Part shown: piece by piece, positions 18,232 to 26,508 of the stretch
Position numbering within the stretch: position 1 is the first letter of the stretch
How the letters are laid out: each line of letters opens with the position of its first letter
DNA from: Paraburkholderia polaris
GTDB taxonomy: Bacteria > Pseudomonadota > Gammaproteobacteria > Burkholderiales > Burkholderiaceae
Assembly (NCBI RefSeq): GCF_012927345.1
Contig: NZ_JABBGJ010000005.1
Span: 186,001-250,000 of the forward strand
DNA: 64,000 nucleotides
Direction of reading: 5' to 3'
Translations under genes and position numbers: made by a program
Notes under the pieces: generated by a model
Seen by the model: the letters and a program-made list of their open reading frames with translations, nothing else
Database searches by the model: none
What the model was told of the DNA's origin: nothing

Positions 18232-19351
18232 ATTGAGAGATTCCTTTGAGAGAGCCAATATTCAGCGAGCCGTCATAACGCGGCTCGGTGGACGAAGACG
18301 GTTCGGCCCGTTGCTCGATAGCGGTGTCAGCAGCTTGCGGATCGCGATCTGCGAGCGCCTCGAGCAAGGTGGCCGACGGGACAAAGAAGAGGCCGCCCGT
18401 GACCGCGCGGCTGTAGTCGAGCAGCCGGTCGTAGTTGCCCGGTGGCCGCCCCACGAACATGTTCTCCATCATCTGCTCGATCGGCTCAGGCGAACGGGCA
18501 TAACCGATGAAGTAGGTGCCGAACTCGCCCATACCCGGGCGGCCGAATGGCATGTTGTCGCGGAGGATTTTCACCTCCTCGCCATTCTCGGTGATCGTCG
18601 TGAGCGAACTATGCGAATACGACGGTTTGACCGCATCGTCGAGCTCGATGTCGGACAATTTCGTGCGACCGATAATGCGCTCCTGAGTCTCGACGGAAAG
18701 CGCGTTCCAGCCGGTCATGTCGTGCAGGTACTTCTGCACGATGACATAGCTGCCGGCCTCGAACTCCGGATCCTCGTCACCGATGAGGGTGGAATCGACG
18801 GCCTTGCGGCCTTCCGGATTCTCGGTGCCGTCGACGAAGCCCACCATGGCGCGCAGATCGAAGTTGCGAAAACCGTGTACTTCGTCGACCACCGAGATCG
18901 CATCGCCGAGCCGTCCTGTCAGCTGCGTAGCGAGCTCGAAGCAGAGATCCATCTGGTCCGCGCGGATATGCAGCAGGATATCGCCCGGCGTGCTCACGGC
19001 AAGGCGTTCGCCCTCACCGAATTCGCGAAACGGGTGCAGGCGCGCCGGGCGCGGGGCGCCGAACAGCGTGTCCCACACGTCGGAGCCGAAACCGACAACG
19101 CACGTGAGGTTGCCGGACGGGACGCGCTTGCCGACCGAGCGCACCAGCGCGGCAACGTCGCCGCACCACGCGCGCACTTGTTCAGCGGGCTCCTGGCCAC
19201 CCTTGACGGTCGCGACGATGAAGATCGCGCTACGAGTGACGCTATTACAGACGGCTTGCGATTCTGGGATGTCTTTGGGCATCGGTTTGAATATTGATGA
19301 ACCGTTATTGATTTCGGGAGTGGGACGAATGTTTTCCGCCTTCGTGATCAC
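18224..19351 (-). CDS. Dye-decolorizing peroxidase, encapsulin cargo
   Basis: The product has 375 residues and is a haem peroxidase of the DyP family. It carries the GxxDG motif GFVDG with catalytic D174, a likely haem-ligand H247 and a likely distal R264. The C-terminus ends with DGSLNIGSLKG at residues 360-370, which matches the encapsulation targeting peptide of DyP cargos. A Pro/Ser/Glu-rich linker of some 20-25 residues precedes it. The peptide docks inside the encapsulin shell encoded by the overlapping next gene. DyPs oxidise large aromatic substrates with H2O2; the natural substrate is unknown. The GTG at 19351 is the first start. An ATG at 19282 would remove 23 residues, and neither has a strong ribosome site. 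Confidence 0.93.
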   Translation of the reverse strand: MITKAENIRPTPEINNGSSIFKPMPKDIPESQAVCNSVTRSAIFIVATVKGGQEPAEQVRAWCGDVAALVRSVGKRVPSGNLTCVVGFGSDVWDTLFGAPRPARLHPFREFGEGERLAVSTPGDILLHIRADQMDLCFELATQLTGRLGDAISVVDEVHGFRNFDLRAMVGFVDGTENPEGRKAVDSTLIGDEDPEFEAGSYVIVQKYLHDMTGWNALSVETQERIIGRTKLSDIELDDAVKPSYSHSSLTTITENGEEVKILRDNMPFGRPGMGEFGTYFIGYARSPEPIEQMMENMFVGRPPGNYDRLLDYSRAVTGGLFFVPSATLLEALADRDPQAADTAIEQRAEPSSSTEPRYDGSLNIGSLKGISQYE

Positions 19352-19935
19352 CTGCGTGATTACCTACCGTAGGCGCGCGCAAATTTTTCGTCCGAATGAC
19401 TGAAGCACGTTTGCTGCAGCGGTCGCCGCGGGCACCCGTGACGCGTTGCCTCGCCATCAAGAGGTGCGCAGATATTCGTGACATTGTTGACGTTCAGCTA
19501 TAAGTCCAGAGATGTTATACCGCCCGGGCACTTTATGGAAACAGTGCAAAGGCTTTGGGTACGCTCGAATGCAGTATCCCGAAGCCAGATTGACGACCAG
19601 ATTGTGTTTCGCATGCTCACTGGCCGACAACGTGTGAAGCGACATCGGGCGAGATCGTGTGCCGATAAAACTCGACATTATTTTGTCGCAAATCTCTGCC
19701 TCTCGTTCGATACTTCATATCGGACCTGGCGGCCTTTTATTCTCCCGTCATATCGTTACCATCCGGTTATCCGGCGGCACTGATCTGATTTTCTTCACTC
19801 CCGGATTTTTCACACGCCGTGGTACTCAGCGGCTCGTCGCAGCCGGTAGACCAAAAAGTCCTTCCGTTCAGGCCTCGCTGTTCGCAAAGAAAGGCGGTGT
19901 CAAATAATTCGCAATGCGAATGGAGGTTGGGTACT
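19352..19935. promoter_or_regulatory. Divergent control region between the DyP/encapsulin operon and LysR copy 2
   Basis: I see no gene in 584 nt; short open frames here lack ribosome sites and coding bias, and the region is more AT-rich than its neighbours. It should hold promoters for both divergent units. A TTCG-TC-CGAA dyad lies at 19387-19396, 36 nt before the DyP start. A 15-bp dyad (ATTCGCA-A-TGCGAAT, 19907-19921) lies 15 nt before the LysR copy 2 start and fits the LysR T-N11-A pattern. These are candidate sites for one or both LysR proteins. Confidence 0.45.
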
Positions 19936-21405
19936 GTGAATCTGCTCGAAGCCATGCGCATCTACGTCAGGGTGGTTGAGCGTGGGAGTATCTCCAGCGC
20001 GGCAAGGGACCTCAATATTGGGCAGCCGGCCGCAAGCGAACGCATTGAGCGGCTTGAGAAATACCTTGGCTGCCGGCTCCTGTTCCGTAGTGCTCGCGCT
20101 TTCAATCGCACGCCCGAAGGCGTCACCTTCTACGAATGTAGCAAGAAGATTCTGCACGCCGTGGAGCAGGCGGTCGCTGAAGTGTCGAACGATGGGCAGG
20201 TCCTCAGGGGAACAATTCGCATCGCGGCACCCCATTGCTTTGGCGACACGGTCGTGCCGGAGGCGTTGACGCTGGTGCGCGCAACCTATCCACAACTGAA
20301 TCTGGAGTTGGTCCTGAACGACAGGATCGTCGACCTTGTGACGGAGGGGGTAGACATTTCATTTCGTCTTGGGCAACTCGGAGAAGGGGCATTCATTGCC
20401 CGGCAACTGGGCCAGGTTGGGCGCGTTCTTGTGGCCGCACCAGGCTATCTGAGCCAGCACGGTCCGATTACCGAGCCGTCTGACCTGGTCAAACACCCGT
20501 TCATCCGGGTCCAGGGTATGTTTGGCGCGGACCAGTTGCCGCTCAGGCACGTAGCGAAGGTCGTGGAGAACGCGCCGATTCGTACCGCAATCAAGACCAG
20601 TCATTGGCGGCCCCTGTATGAAATGATCCTCTCGGGTGCCGGCATTGGGGTGCTGGAAGAACCGGCGTGTGTCGAAGCGCTCGCAGACGGCAGGCTGGTC
20701 CGCATACTGCCGGGTTTCGACCTGCCGCCATTCGAACTGAATCTCTTGAGTCAGGCACAGCACCAGGCACCCACACGGGTACGGCTGATTTTGACGGTGC
20801 TAAACAATTGCACGCCGGAAATTCTCGGCAGGGTGCGCGCGGAGGTCAACGCTCACTTCGCCCGATACCATGAATCGGAAGTAAAAAAATGGCGCACGCT
20901 GCGAAAATCACTATCTTTGATAGATAACGTTAGCGATACGAGGAGCTATCAAATGGCACAACAGTTGATCGTCGCGATTTTCGACAGCGTTGACGTCGCC
21001 GAAAGAGCGGGTCGAGATTTCAGGAATTTTGAGGAAAAAGACCTGGGTTTCAAAATCGAGAGCGGCGTGCTGGTTCAAAAGGACGCCACCGGCAAACTGG
21101 TCTTGCTCGACGAGCAAACCCGGCCGTTCTGGGGGGCAGTGATCGGCGCGCTAACGGGCGGTTTGATCGGGATGCTTGGCGGACCGGCAGGGGCGGCACT
21201 TGGCTTCACGATAGGGGCGAGCGGTGGACTGGCTGAGCATGCGATCAAGGACACGCTCGATAACGAACTGGTCGCATCGATATCCAGCAAACTGACTCCC
21301 AACCACGTTGCATTCATCCTCGAGGCGCAGGAAGCATCACCGTTCGAAGTCGACAATATCGTGCTCGGCTATGGTGGGAGCGTGTTTCGCAAACCGCTTG
21401 CGTGA
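19936..21405 (+). CDS. LysR-family regulator copy 2, in frame with a DUF1269-like membrane protein
   Basis: The reading frame of 489 residues joins two families. Residues 1-300 are a LysR regulator nearly identical to the one at 16260. Residues 340-489 are a DUF1269-like protein that normally stands alone. The start is a GTG at 19936 with GGAGG about 10 nt upstream. The join (about residues 305-339) looks like translated intergenic DNA and contains a run of seven A at 20883-20889. Loss of one A would give a stop after about a dozen codons; gain of one A would do much the same. The second domain also has its own ribosome site. So this may be a true fusion, a slippage site, or two genes that lost an intervening stop. 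Confidence 0.75.
   Translation: MNLLEAMRIYVRVVERGSISSAARDLNIGQPAASERIERLEKYLGCRLLFRSARAFNRTPEGVTFYECSKKILHAVEQAVAEVSNDGQVLRGTIRIAAPHCFGDTVVPEALTLVRATYPQLNLELVLNDRIVDLVTEGVDISFRLGQLGEGAFIARQLGQVGRVLVAAPGYLSQHGPITEPSDLVKHPFIRVQGMFGADQLPLRHVAKVVENAPIRTAIKTSHWRPLYEMILSGAGIGVLEEPACVEALADGRLVRILPGFDLPPFELNLLSQAQHQAPTRVRLILTVLNNCTPEILGRVRAEVNAHFARYHESEVKKWRTLRKSLSLIDNVSDTRSYQMAQQLIVAIFDSVDVAERAGRDFRNFEEKDLGFKIESGVLVQKDATGKLVLLDEQTRPFWGAVIGALTGGLIGMLGGPAGAALGFTIGASGGLAEHAIKDTLDNELVASISSKLTPNHVAFILEAQEASPFEVDNIVLGYGGSVFRKPLA
20953..21405 (+). CDS. DUF1269-like membrane-associated protein with its own start
   Basis: This is the downstream half of the preceding frame, considered as an independent gene of 150 residues. 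ATG at 20953 has AGGAG about 7 nt before it, exactly what an independent gene would show. The protein starts MAQQLIVAIFDSVDVAER and has a glycine-zipper hydrophobic segment (about residues 60-95, GALTGGLIGMLGGPAGAALG). It ends in a ferredoxin-like half (NHVAFILEAQEASPFEV). This matches small proteins annotated as DUF1269, whose role is not established. Internal initiation could yield this protein even if the LysR frame reads through. Confidence 0.7.
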   Translation: MAQQLIVAIFDSVDVAERAGRDFRNFEEKDLGFKIESGVLVQKDATGKLVLLDEQTRPFWGAVIGALTGGLIGMLGGPAGAALGFTIGASGGLAEHAIKDTLDNELVASISSKLTPNHVAFILEAQEASPFEVDNIVLGYGGSVFRKPLA

Positions 21406-21562
21406 TCACGAGCGCGGAGCGCGCGGATGCGCATCGATGTAGACTTCAAAACAAACCAGATGGATGCCGCGTCAGATGTCCGTTGACAACAGTGATGCCG
21501 GCATCCGTGCAGTTTGGTTCAGTCCAGGCTTTGCCGTGAGCGTTCTTCAGGAGTAACCGGAC

Positions 21563-22003
21563 ATGACCCTACCTACCAACGAAGATATCACCCGTGAAGC
21601 GATTGAAGGGTTCTATCGCGCCTTCGAGCAGAAAAGCGTCGCGTTGTTACGAAAGGTCGTTACCCCTGATTGGGAATATATTCCCGAGCCCCCAGGGGCT
21701 GCGCCGGGACCTGATCAGATGGTTCAAGTGTTCGCCGACATCACGACTGCACTGCCTGATATGAAAGTCACCATTCTCGACTTGCTGGTCCACGGGGACC
21801 GGGTGGGCGTTCGCGCGGAGATCAGTGGCACTCAAACCGGAAAACTACTTGGCATTGCTGCAAGTTCGAAACACATTAGTTTTGCGATTCACTCTTTCCA
21901 CGAGATGCGCGGAAGTTCAATTGCGAAGACATGGCACCTTGAGGACTGGCTATCGGTGTTTCGTCAACTTGGACAGTTACCGACCACGCTTGAGCGGCCT
22001 TGA
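21563..22003 (+). CDS. SnoaL-like (ester cyclase family) protein
   Basis: A protein of 146 residues of the NTF2-like alpha+beta barrel fold: IEGFYRAFEQKSVALLRKVVTPDWEYI, read here as separate motifs FYRAF and LRKVVTPDWE, then DGLLVHGDRV-like and KTWHLEDWLSVFRQLGQ at the end. SnoaL-like proteins include polyketide cyclases and many uncharacterised enzymes. The assignment stops at the fold. AGGAG lies about 8 nt before the ATG. It stands alone, followed by a tiny gene on the other strand. Confidence 0.7.
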   Translation: MTLPTNEDITREAIEGFYRAFEQKSVALLRKVVTPDWEYIPEPPGAAPGPDQMVQVFADITTALPDMKVTILDLLVHGDRVGVRAEISGTQTGKLLGIAASSKHISFAIHSFHEMRGSSIAKTWHLEDWLSVFRQLGQLPTTLERP

Positions 22004-22045
22004 GTTGCGCCCGGACGCATGGGCGCCGGGGCAGAGGTGTCAATG

Positions 22046-22192
22046 CTAGTGATGCATGGCTGCTGCGACTAGAAGATGAAACGGCAGCACAAGTAGTGCT
22101 GTCCCGGTGACGCCGAGCAGCCACAATCCAACGAACCATAACAGGCCCTGGGGAAACGTCTTCCGGGTATCACGGCTTACCTGTTGTGACAT
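22046..22192 (-). CDS. Small single-span membrane protein, 48 residues
   Basis: Read on the minus strand from ATG at 22192 to TAG at 22046, this encodes 48 residues beginning MSQQVSRDTRKTFPQG. A hydrophobic stretch at about residues 17-45 (LLWFVGLWLLGVTGTALLVL within it) then leads to an end in AAAMHH. AGGAG is 7 nt before the ATG, an excellent ribosome site. The positively charged N-terminus before the membrane span suggests an N-in orientation. It looks like the small accessory proteins found with some membrane complexes (for example DUF2474-type), but I cannot assign a family. It precedes nothing on its strand, and its start lies about 125 nt from the end of nasS, which is transcribed toward it. 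Confidence 0.6.
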   Translation of the reverse strand: MSQQVSRDTRKTFPQGLLWFVGLWLLGVTGTALLVLPFHLLVAAAMHH

Positions 22193-22316
22193 GGCATTTC
22201 TCCTGTCAGCTAGTGATCTGCGGTTGTTCTGGTAGTTCTGGTTGTTTGATTGATTCTAGGCGATTGGATTTCCTGGCGCTATCTAAAAGCAAACGAGCGA
22301 GGCGCCGCGAAGTGCC

Positions 22317-23468
22317 TTAGCTGCGAATGGTGAAGCTCTGCGCATACGTGGCGGATGGCGTGCTGCTGCCCCACACTTTGCCGTCGACCAGCACCTGCGA
22401 AATGTCATCGCCCGGCACCGCTACGCCGACGCGTGCGGCCGCCTCGCGATACAACTGCGTCTGATTGATTTGCGCCGCGATTTCCGCGTAATCCGCGCGT
22501 GCGTCGATCATGCCCCAGCGTTCGAACTGCGTGAGAAACCACGCACCGTCGGATGCGCGCGGATAATTCACTGCGCCGTTGTCGAAGAACCGCATGGGCA
22601 GGCCCCGCGGTGCCGAGGCCGCGATTTCATTGCCGAGTCGCGCCGCAATTAATGCTTCATCGATGCCGATGAATTCGGGCCGCGCGAGCCAGCGCGCAAT
22701 CTCCTCGCGATGTCCTGCACCATCGAGCCAGCGGCAGGCTTCCAGCATCGTTTGCACCAACGCTTGCGCAGCATTCGGGTTGGCACTGACGAAATCACGC
22801 TGGCACGCCAGCACTTTCTCCGGATGATCGGGCCACACCTCGCTCGTATAAGCGACGGTGCAGCCGACGCCGTCCGCTTCGGCCATTGCATTCCACGGCT
22901 CGCCGACACAGAAGCCATCGAGCCTTTCTTCCGCGAGCGCGGCGACCATTTGCGGCGGCGGAATCGCGACGCTCTCGATATCGCACAACGGATGCACGCC
23001 TTGCGACGCAAGCCAGTAGTACAGCCACATCGCATGCGTGCCGGTGGGGAAGGTCTGCGCGAACACCGGCTTGCGGCCAAGCGTAGCCAGAGCTTTGGGC
23101 AGGGTGCCATGTTCGGCCAATGCATCGGCGAGACGGTTCGACAGCGTGATCGCCTGGCCGTTGCGATTGAGCACCATCAGCACGGCCATATCGGTTTGCG
23201 GACCGCCGAGGCCCAACTGCACGCCGTAGACGAGACCGTAGAGTACATGCGCCGCATCGAGTTCGCCCGACAGGAGCTTGTCACGCACGGCGGCCCATGA
23301 AGGCTGCCGGCACAGTTCCAGCGTCAAACCATGTGCGTGGCCGAATTCGAGCAGCTTCGCGGCGACGAGCGGCGCGACATCGGACAGCGCCACGAAGCCG
23401 AGCCTCAGATGGGTTTTCTCGAGCGACGTGGGCGCGGACGATGAGGTGAGCGGGGCGGAAGAGTTCAT
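22317..23468 (-). CDS. nasS: Nitrate/nitrite sensor protein NasS (NrtA-like, cytosolic)
   Basis: The product has 383 residues and belongs to the NrtA/CmpA nitrate-binding fold: LRLGFVALSDVAPLVAAKL, then AHVLYGLVYGVQLGLGGPQ, and FCVGEPWNAMAEADGVG. There is no signal peptide, so it is not a transporter binding protein. Together with the ANTAR gene directly upstream it fits NasS. In NasS-NasT systems, NasS holds the antiterminator NasT inactive until nitrate or nitrite binds. It starts 10 nt after nasT on the same strand. No nitrate assimilation genes are within the window, so the targets lie elsewhere. Confidence 0.85.
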   Translation of the reverse strand: MNSSAPLTSSSAPTSLEKTHLRLGFVALSDVAPLVAAKLLEFGHAHGLTLELCRQPSWAAVRDKLLSGELDAAHVLYGLVYGVQLGLGGPQTDMAVLMVLNRNGQAITLSNRLADALAEHGTLPKALATLGRKPVFAQTFPTGTHAMWLYYWLASQGVHPLCDIESVAIPPPQMVAALAEERLDGFCVGEPWNAMAEADGVGCTVAYTSEVWPDHPEKVLACQRDFVSANPNAAQALVQTMLEACRWLDGAGHREEIARWLARPEFIGIDEALIAARLGNEIAASAPRGLPMRFFDNGAVNYPRASDGAWFLTQFERWGMIDARADYAEIAAQINQTQLYREAAARVGVAVPGDDISQVLVDGKVWGSSTPSATYAQSFTIRS

Positions 23469-23478
23469 GAGCGGCGCT

Positions 23479-24054
23479 TCATTTGAGCGAGTCTGCGGAC
23501 GCGACGACGGCGCGCGCGACTTCGGCGAGTTTGACGCCCTGGTTCATCGCGCGCTTGCGCAGGGTGGCGTACGCGGCATGTTCGGTGAGTTTCTGCTGAT
23601 CCATCAGGAGGCGTTTGGCGCGATCGATCAGCTTGCGCTCGGCGAGTTCGTTTTCGACTTGCGCGAGGCGTTCGCGCAACTGAGACTCTTGTGCAAACCG
23701 CGCGAGCGCGACCTCGAGGATCGGCGCAAGCCGCTCCGTGGCGAGACCTTCGACGAGGTAGGCCGTGACTCCCGCACCCACCGCGTCGCGAATCAATTGC
23801 TGGTTCGCGTCGTGACTGAACATGAGCACAGGACGCGGTGCCGTGGCATTCATCACCGCGAGTTGTTCGAGCGTGTCGCGCGACGGCGATTCGGTATCGA
23901 TGATGATGACGTCCGGCCGTTCGCTCTGAACCACGCGATGCAGTGCTTGCGGCGTCGCCGTGCTGGCCAGCATCTCGTAGCCGAGTCGTGCGAGGGCATC
24001 GCGCAGATCGCCTATCGGCTTATCGGTATCGGTTACGAGGAGAACGCGCAGCAT
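23479..24054 (-). CDS. nasT: ANTAR-domain antiterminator NasT
   Basis: The product has 191 residues: a receiver-like domain (about 1-120, LLVTDTDKP and PDVIIIDTES) followed by a coiled helix and an ANTAR RNA-binding domain (about 130-185, LIDRAKRLLMDQQKLTEHAAY). ANTAR proteins bind paired hexaloop RNA hairpins in leaders and prevent termination. Coupling to the NasS gene downstream makes NasT the best name, with the nas/nar leader as the expected target. No strong ribosome site precedes the ATG at 24054. The 209 nt up to the next gene should contain the promoter. Confidence 0.88.
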   Translation of the reverse strand: MLRVLLVTDTDKPIGDLRDALARLGYEMLASTATPQALHRVVQSERPDVIIIDTESPSRDTLEQLAVMNATAPRPVLMFSHDANQQLIRDAVGAGVTAYLVEGLATERLAPILEVALARFAQESQLRERLAQVENELAERKLIDRAKRLLMDQQKLTEHAAYATLRKRAMNQGVKLAEVARAVVASADSLK

Positions 24055-24263
24055 GGAGTGTGGTTTATCGACGGCTGGCTACTAATAAAGCAACCTGTAT
24101 GCCAGTGCGCGACGATTGCGGTGAGGTGGTGCAATCACGGTAGCGCAATCACGGACTTAGGAACAGTCAGGCAATAGGGGCTGCACCCGCACGGGGCATG
24201 CAGGGGTGATGCACCGAAGTGGCGCGCGTCGTGAGCGCGATGCGGCGGCAGTTGCCGAGGCTG

Positions 24264-25505
24264 TCAGCGCCATCTCTCATAGCTGCGCGGCGAAAACAGA
24301 AAGCTCACCAGAATCATGGCGGCCACACCGGTGAGGAGCATCACCCACGTGGTCGTAAATGAGCCACTCATTGCCCGAAGACCGCCGGCTAACGTCGGCG
24401 CGATTGCTGCCACTGCAAAGCCGACACCCTGAGTAAACGCGACCAGCCTACCCGCGACGCGGTGATCGGCCGAATGATCCATAGCTGTCACGAGCGTCAA
24501 CGAGAACGTCCCGCCAAGCCCGGCTCCGGCAACGCCGACCCAGACCAACGGTGCTGCGTCAGGCCACAAGATCAAGCCGAGCAACCCGGCGAATTGGGCC
24601 GACAAACCTAGCGCCAACCACGGCCGTCGATCGCGAAACGGTGCCGCAGCGAGAGGCAGCAGCAACGCCGATGCAGCCTGAAACACCGTCATCCAGGCGA
24701 GCAACGAACCGCTATCCGCAACGCTCACGCCTCGCTGCTGGTAGAACGCAGGCAGCCATGCGACGAGCGTTGTATATCCGCCGTTGACGATTCCGAAGTA
24801 GAGGCCAAGCGTCCACGCGCGCCGCTTGCGCCACAGCGGAACGGTCACCGCATTGCCCGGAGCGATCCGCGGCGCGATCTTGCGCGAAGCACGGAAATTC
24901 AAACTCAACCAGCAAATCAGCGCGACACAAGCAGGAAGTGCCCACATAGCGAGCCCCGCATGCCACGACCCCATCGCTGCGCTCACCCACGGACTCATGC
25001 GCGCCCCGAGGCCGCCACCCCCCATGATCGATGCCGAGAACACCCCCATCGCCAGCGGCACGCGTGCAGGGAAGCGCTGCTTCATGACGGCTGGCAGGAG
25101 CGCCTGAATCGCCGCGACACCGACGCCCGCGAGCGCCGCCGTCGCGAGAAGCGCTGTGCCGCTGGTGGCCGCCCAGCGTGCGCCGCAGGCAAACGCGATC
25201 GCGAGCAAACCGAGCGCGACGCCGCGCGTTTCACCGATCGACCGGGTTAGCGCGCCGGCGCCGAATGCGCCGATGCCCATCGCGACGACCGGCAGGCTGG
25301 TCAGTAACGACGCGCCGTAAAAGCTCAACCCGGTTGCGTCCCGGATCGTTGTCGTCAACGGGCTGATTGACGTCAGCAGGGGCCGCAGATTGACGCCGAT
25401 CACGACAACCGCGCACAGCCATAACGCGTCCCGCCACGTGAGCGCGTGGGATGCGTCGTCGTTTGCACGGGTTTGGGTCGGGCTGGCGCTGGAGTGCGAA
25501 TTCAC
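24264..25505 (-). CDS. MFS transporter of the CynX/NimT type
   Basis: A membrane protein of 413 residues with 12 predicted spans. It opens with the conserved VVVIGVNLRPLLTSISPL of the CynX/NimT branch (cyanate, 2-nitroimidazole and other small organic anions). I prefer the GTG start at 25505 (AGG a few bases upstream). The frame stays open to a TTG at 25577, which has no site and would add 24 non-hydrophobic residues. The gene is divergent from a GntR/FCD regulator with paired operators in between, so the regulator probably controls it. The substrate is unknown. Confidence 0.8.
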   Translation of the reverse strand: MNSHSSASPTQTRANDDASHALTWRDALWLCAVVVIGVNLRPLLTSISPLTTTIRDATGLSFYGASLLTSLPVVAMGIGAFGAGALTRSIGETRGVALGLLAIAFACGARWAATSGTALLATAALAGVGVAAIQALLPAVMKQRFPARVPLAMGVFSASIMGGGGLGARMSPWVSAAMGSWHAGLAMWALPACVALICWLSLNFRASRKIAPRIAPGNAVTVPLWRKRRAWTLGLYFGIVNGGYTTLVAWLPAFYQQRGVSVADSGSLLAWMTVFQAASALLLPLAAAPFRDRRPWLALGLSAQFAGLLGLILWPDAAPLVWVGVAGAGLGGTFSLTLVTAMDHSADHRVAGRLVAFTQGVGFAVAAIAPTLAGGLRAMSGSFTTTWVMLLTGVAAMILVSFLFSPRSYERWR

Positions 25506-25627
25506 AATGGACCTGAATGTGAGAGTGGGCGACGCCTTGCGAGCGGGAAGAGGAAGCTGCGCGACCGGTGGCGGCAAGACGGGTAACTAGGCTCGAGCAG
25601 GGTAGAAAAAATCGCCCGAGACTATTT

Positions 25628-25660
25628 TGGTCAACCATAATAACCTGGAATGGTTAACCA
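25628..25660. promoter_or_regulatory. Paired TGGTnAACCA operators
   Basis: TGGTCAACCA (25628-25637) and TGGTTAACCA (25651-25660) lie in the divergent region between the MFS gene and the GntR gene, with centres 23 bp apart, about two helical turns. TGGT-N2-ACCA dyads are the usual target type of FCD-class GntR regulators. They are likely bound by the protein encoded at 25765 and would control both genes. This is inference from sequence and position. Confidence 0.65.
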
Positions 25661-25764
25661 TTTTTCTGATGTCCGGTATAAGTCCGAGCACCCGCGGATG
25701 GCGCCTGCCACCTCGCGTCGCTACAATGCCGTGCGATATCGCTCTGTTCTCCATCACTGAATTC

Positions 25765-26508
25765 ATGGCCTCCCGTTCCTCGCGTACGCCGTCCGCCAAT
25801 GCAGAAACGCCTCTTCACACCGTGATCGGCGACGACTCGATCAGCGTCGAAGAGCGCATTTACGCGTCGATCACCGCGGCGTTGTTGCAAGGCCGTTTGC
25901 GTCCGGGCGCGCAACTGGTCGAGCGCGATCTCGCTGCCGCGTTCGGCTGCACGCGCGGCGCGTTGCGCAAAGTGCTCGCGCGGTTGGGTTTCGAGGGCAA
26001 GCTGGTGCTCGAGGCGAATCGCGGCGCGTTCGTGCCGTCGCCATCGGAAGAAGACATTCGTCAGGTGTATCGCGCCCGGCAGATTGTCGAGGCGGGCATC
26101 GTCGCGGCCTTGTGCGGGACGTTGGGCGCGACGCACAAGCGCCGCCTGCGCGAGCACGTGCGCAGCGAGGAAAAGGCTTTGCGCGCGGGCGCGATCGAGG
26201 AATCCGTCCGGCTGGCGGGCCAGTTTCACGTGTTGTTGACGGAACTGGCGGGCGGTACGGAATTGCTTGGCCTGGTTGGGCAACTCGTGGCGAAGACCGA
26301 GTTGTACAAAGCGTTGTTCGACCCGTCGAAGGGTTCGACCTGTTCCGCGGACGAGCATACGCAAATCATCGAAGCGCTCGATGCGGGCGACCTGCATACT
26401 GCCTTAGCGGCCATGCGTGAGCATTTGTCGGAACTGGAGGAGCGGGTGGTCGAGCAGGTGCGCAAGAGCGCAGCAGGAGAGGATCTCGCTGCCGTGTTCG
26501 GGGCGTAA
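25765..26508 (+). CDS. GntR-family regulator with FCD effector domain
   Basis: The product has 247 residues. A winged helix occupies about 25-95 (PGAQLVERDLAAAFGCTRGALRKVLARL) and an FCD ligand domain about 105-235. The FCD domain carries the metal-binding pattern that uses His residues such as those in GQFHVLLTEL and EHTQIIEALDAGD. FCD regulators bind small carboxylates. I chose the ATG at 25765, although the frame is open to 25627. The earlier start would read through the operators and lacks a ribosome site. It is divergent from the MFS transporter. Confidence 0.85.
   Translation: MASRSSRTPSANAETPLHTVIGDDSISVEERIYASITAALLQGRLRPGAQLVERDLAAAFGCTRGALRKVLARLGFEGKLVLEANRGAFVPSPSEEDIRQVYRARQIVEAGIVAALCGTLGATHKRRLREHVRSEEKALRAGAIEESVRLAGQFHVLLTELAGGTELLGLVGQLVAKTELYKALFDPSKGSTCSADEHTQIIEALDAGDLHTALAAMREHLSELEERVVEQVRKSAAGEDLAAVFGA

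Noticed and set aside
17795..19297. Open frame of 500 codons on the plus strand opposite the encapsulin and DyP genes
   Set aside because: It lies antisense to two clearly recognisable genes, has no ribosome site and no domain character. High GC makes long antisense frames common here.
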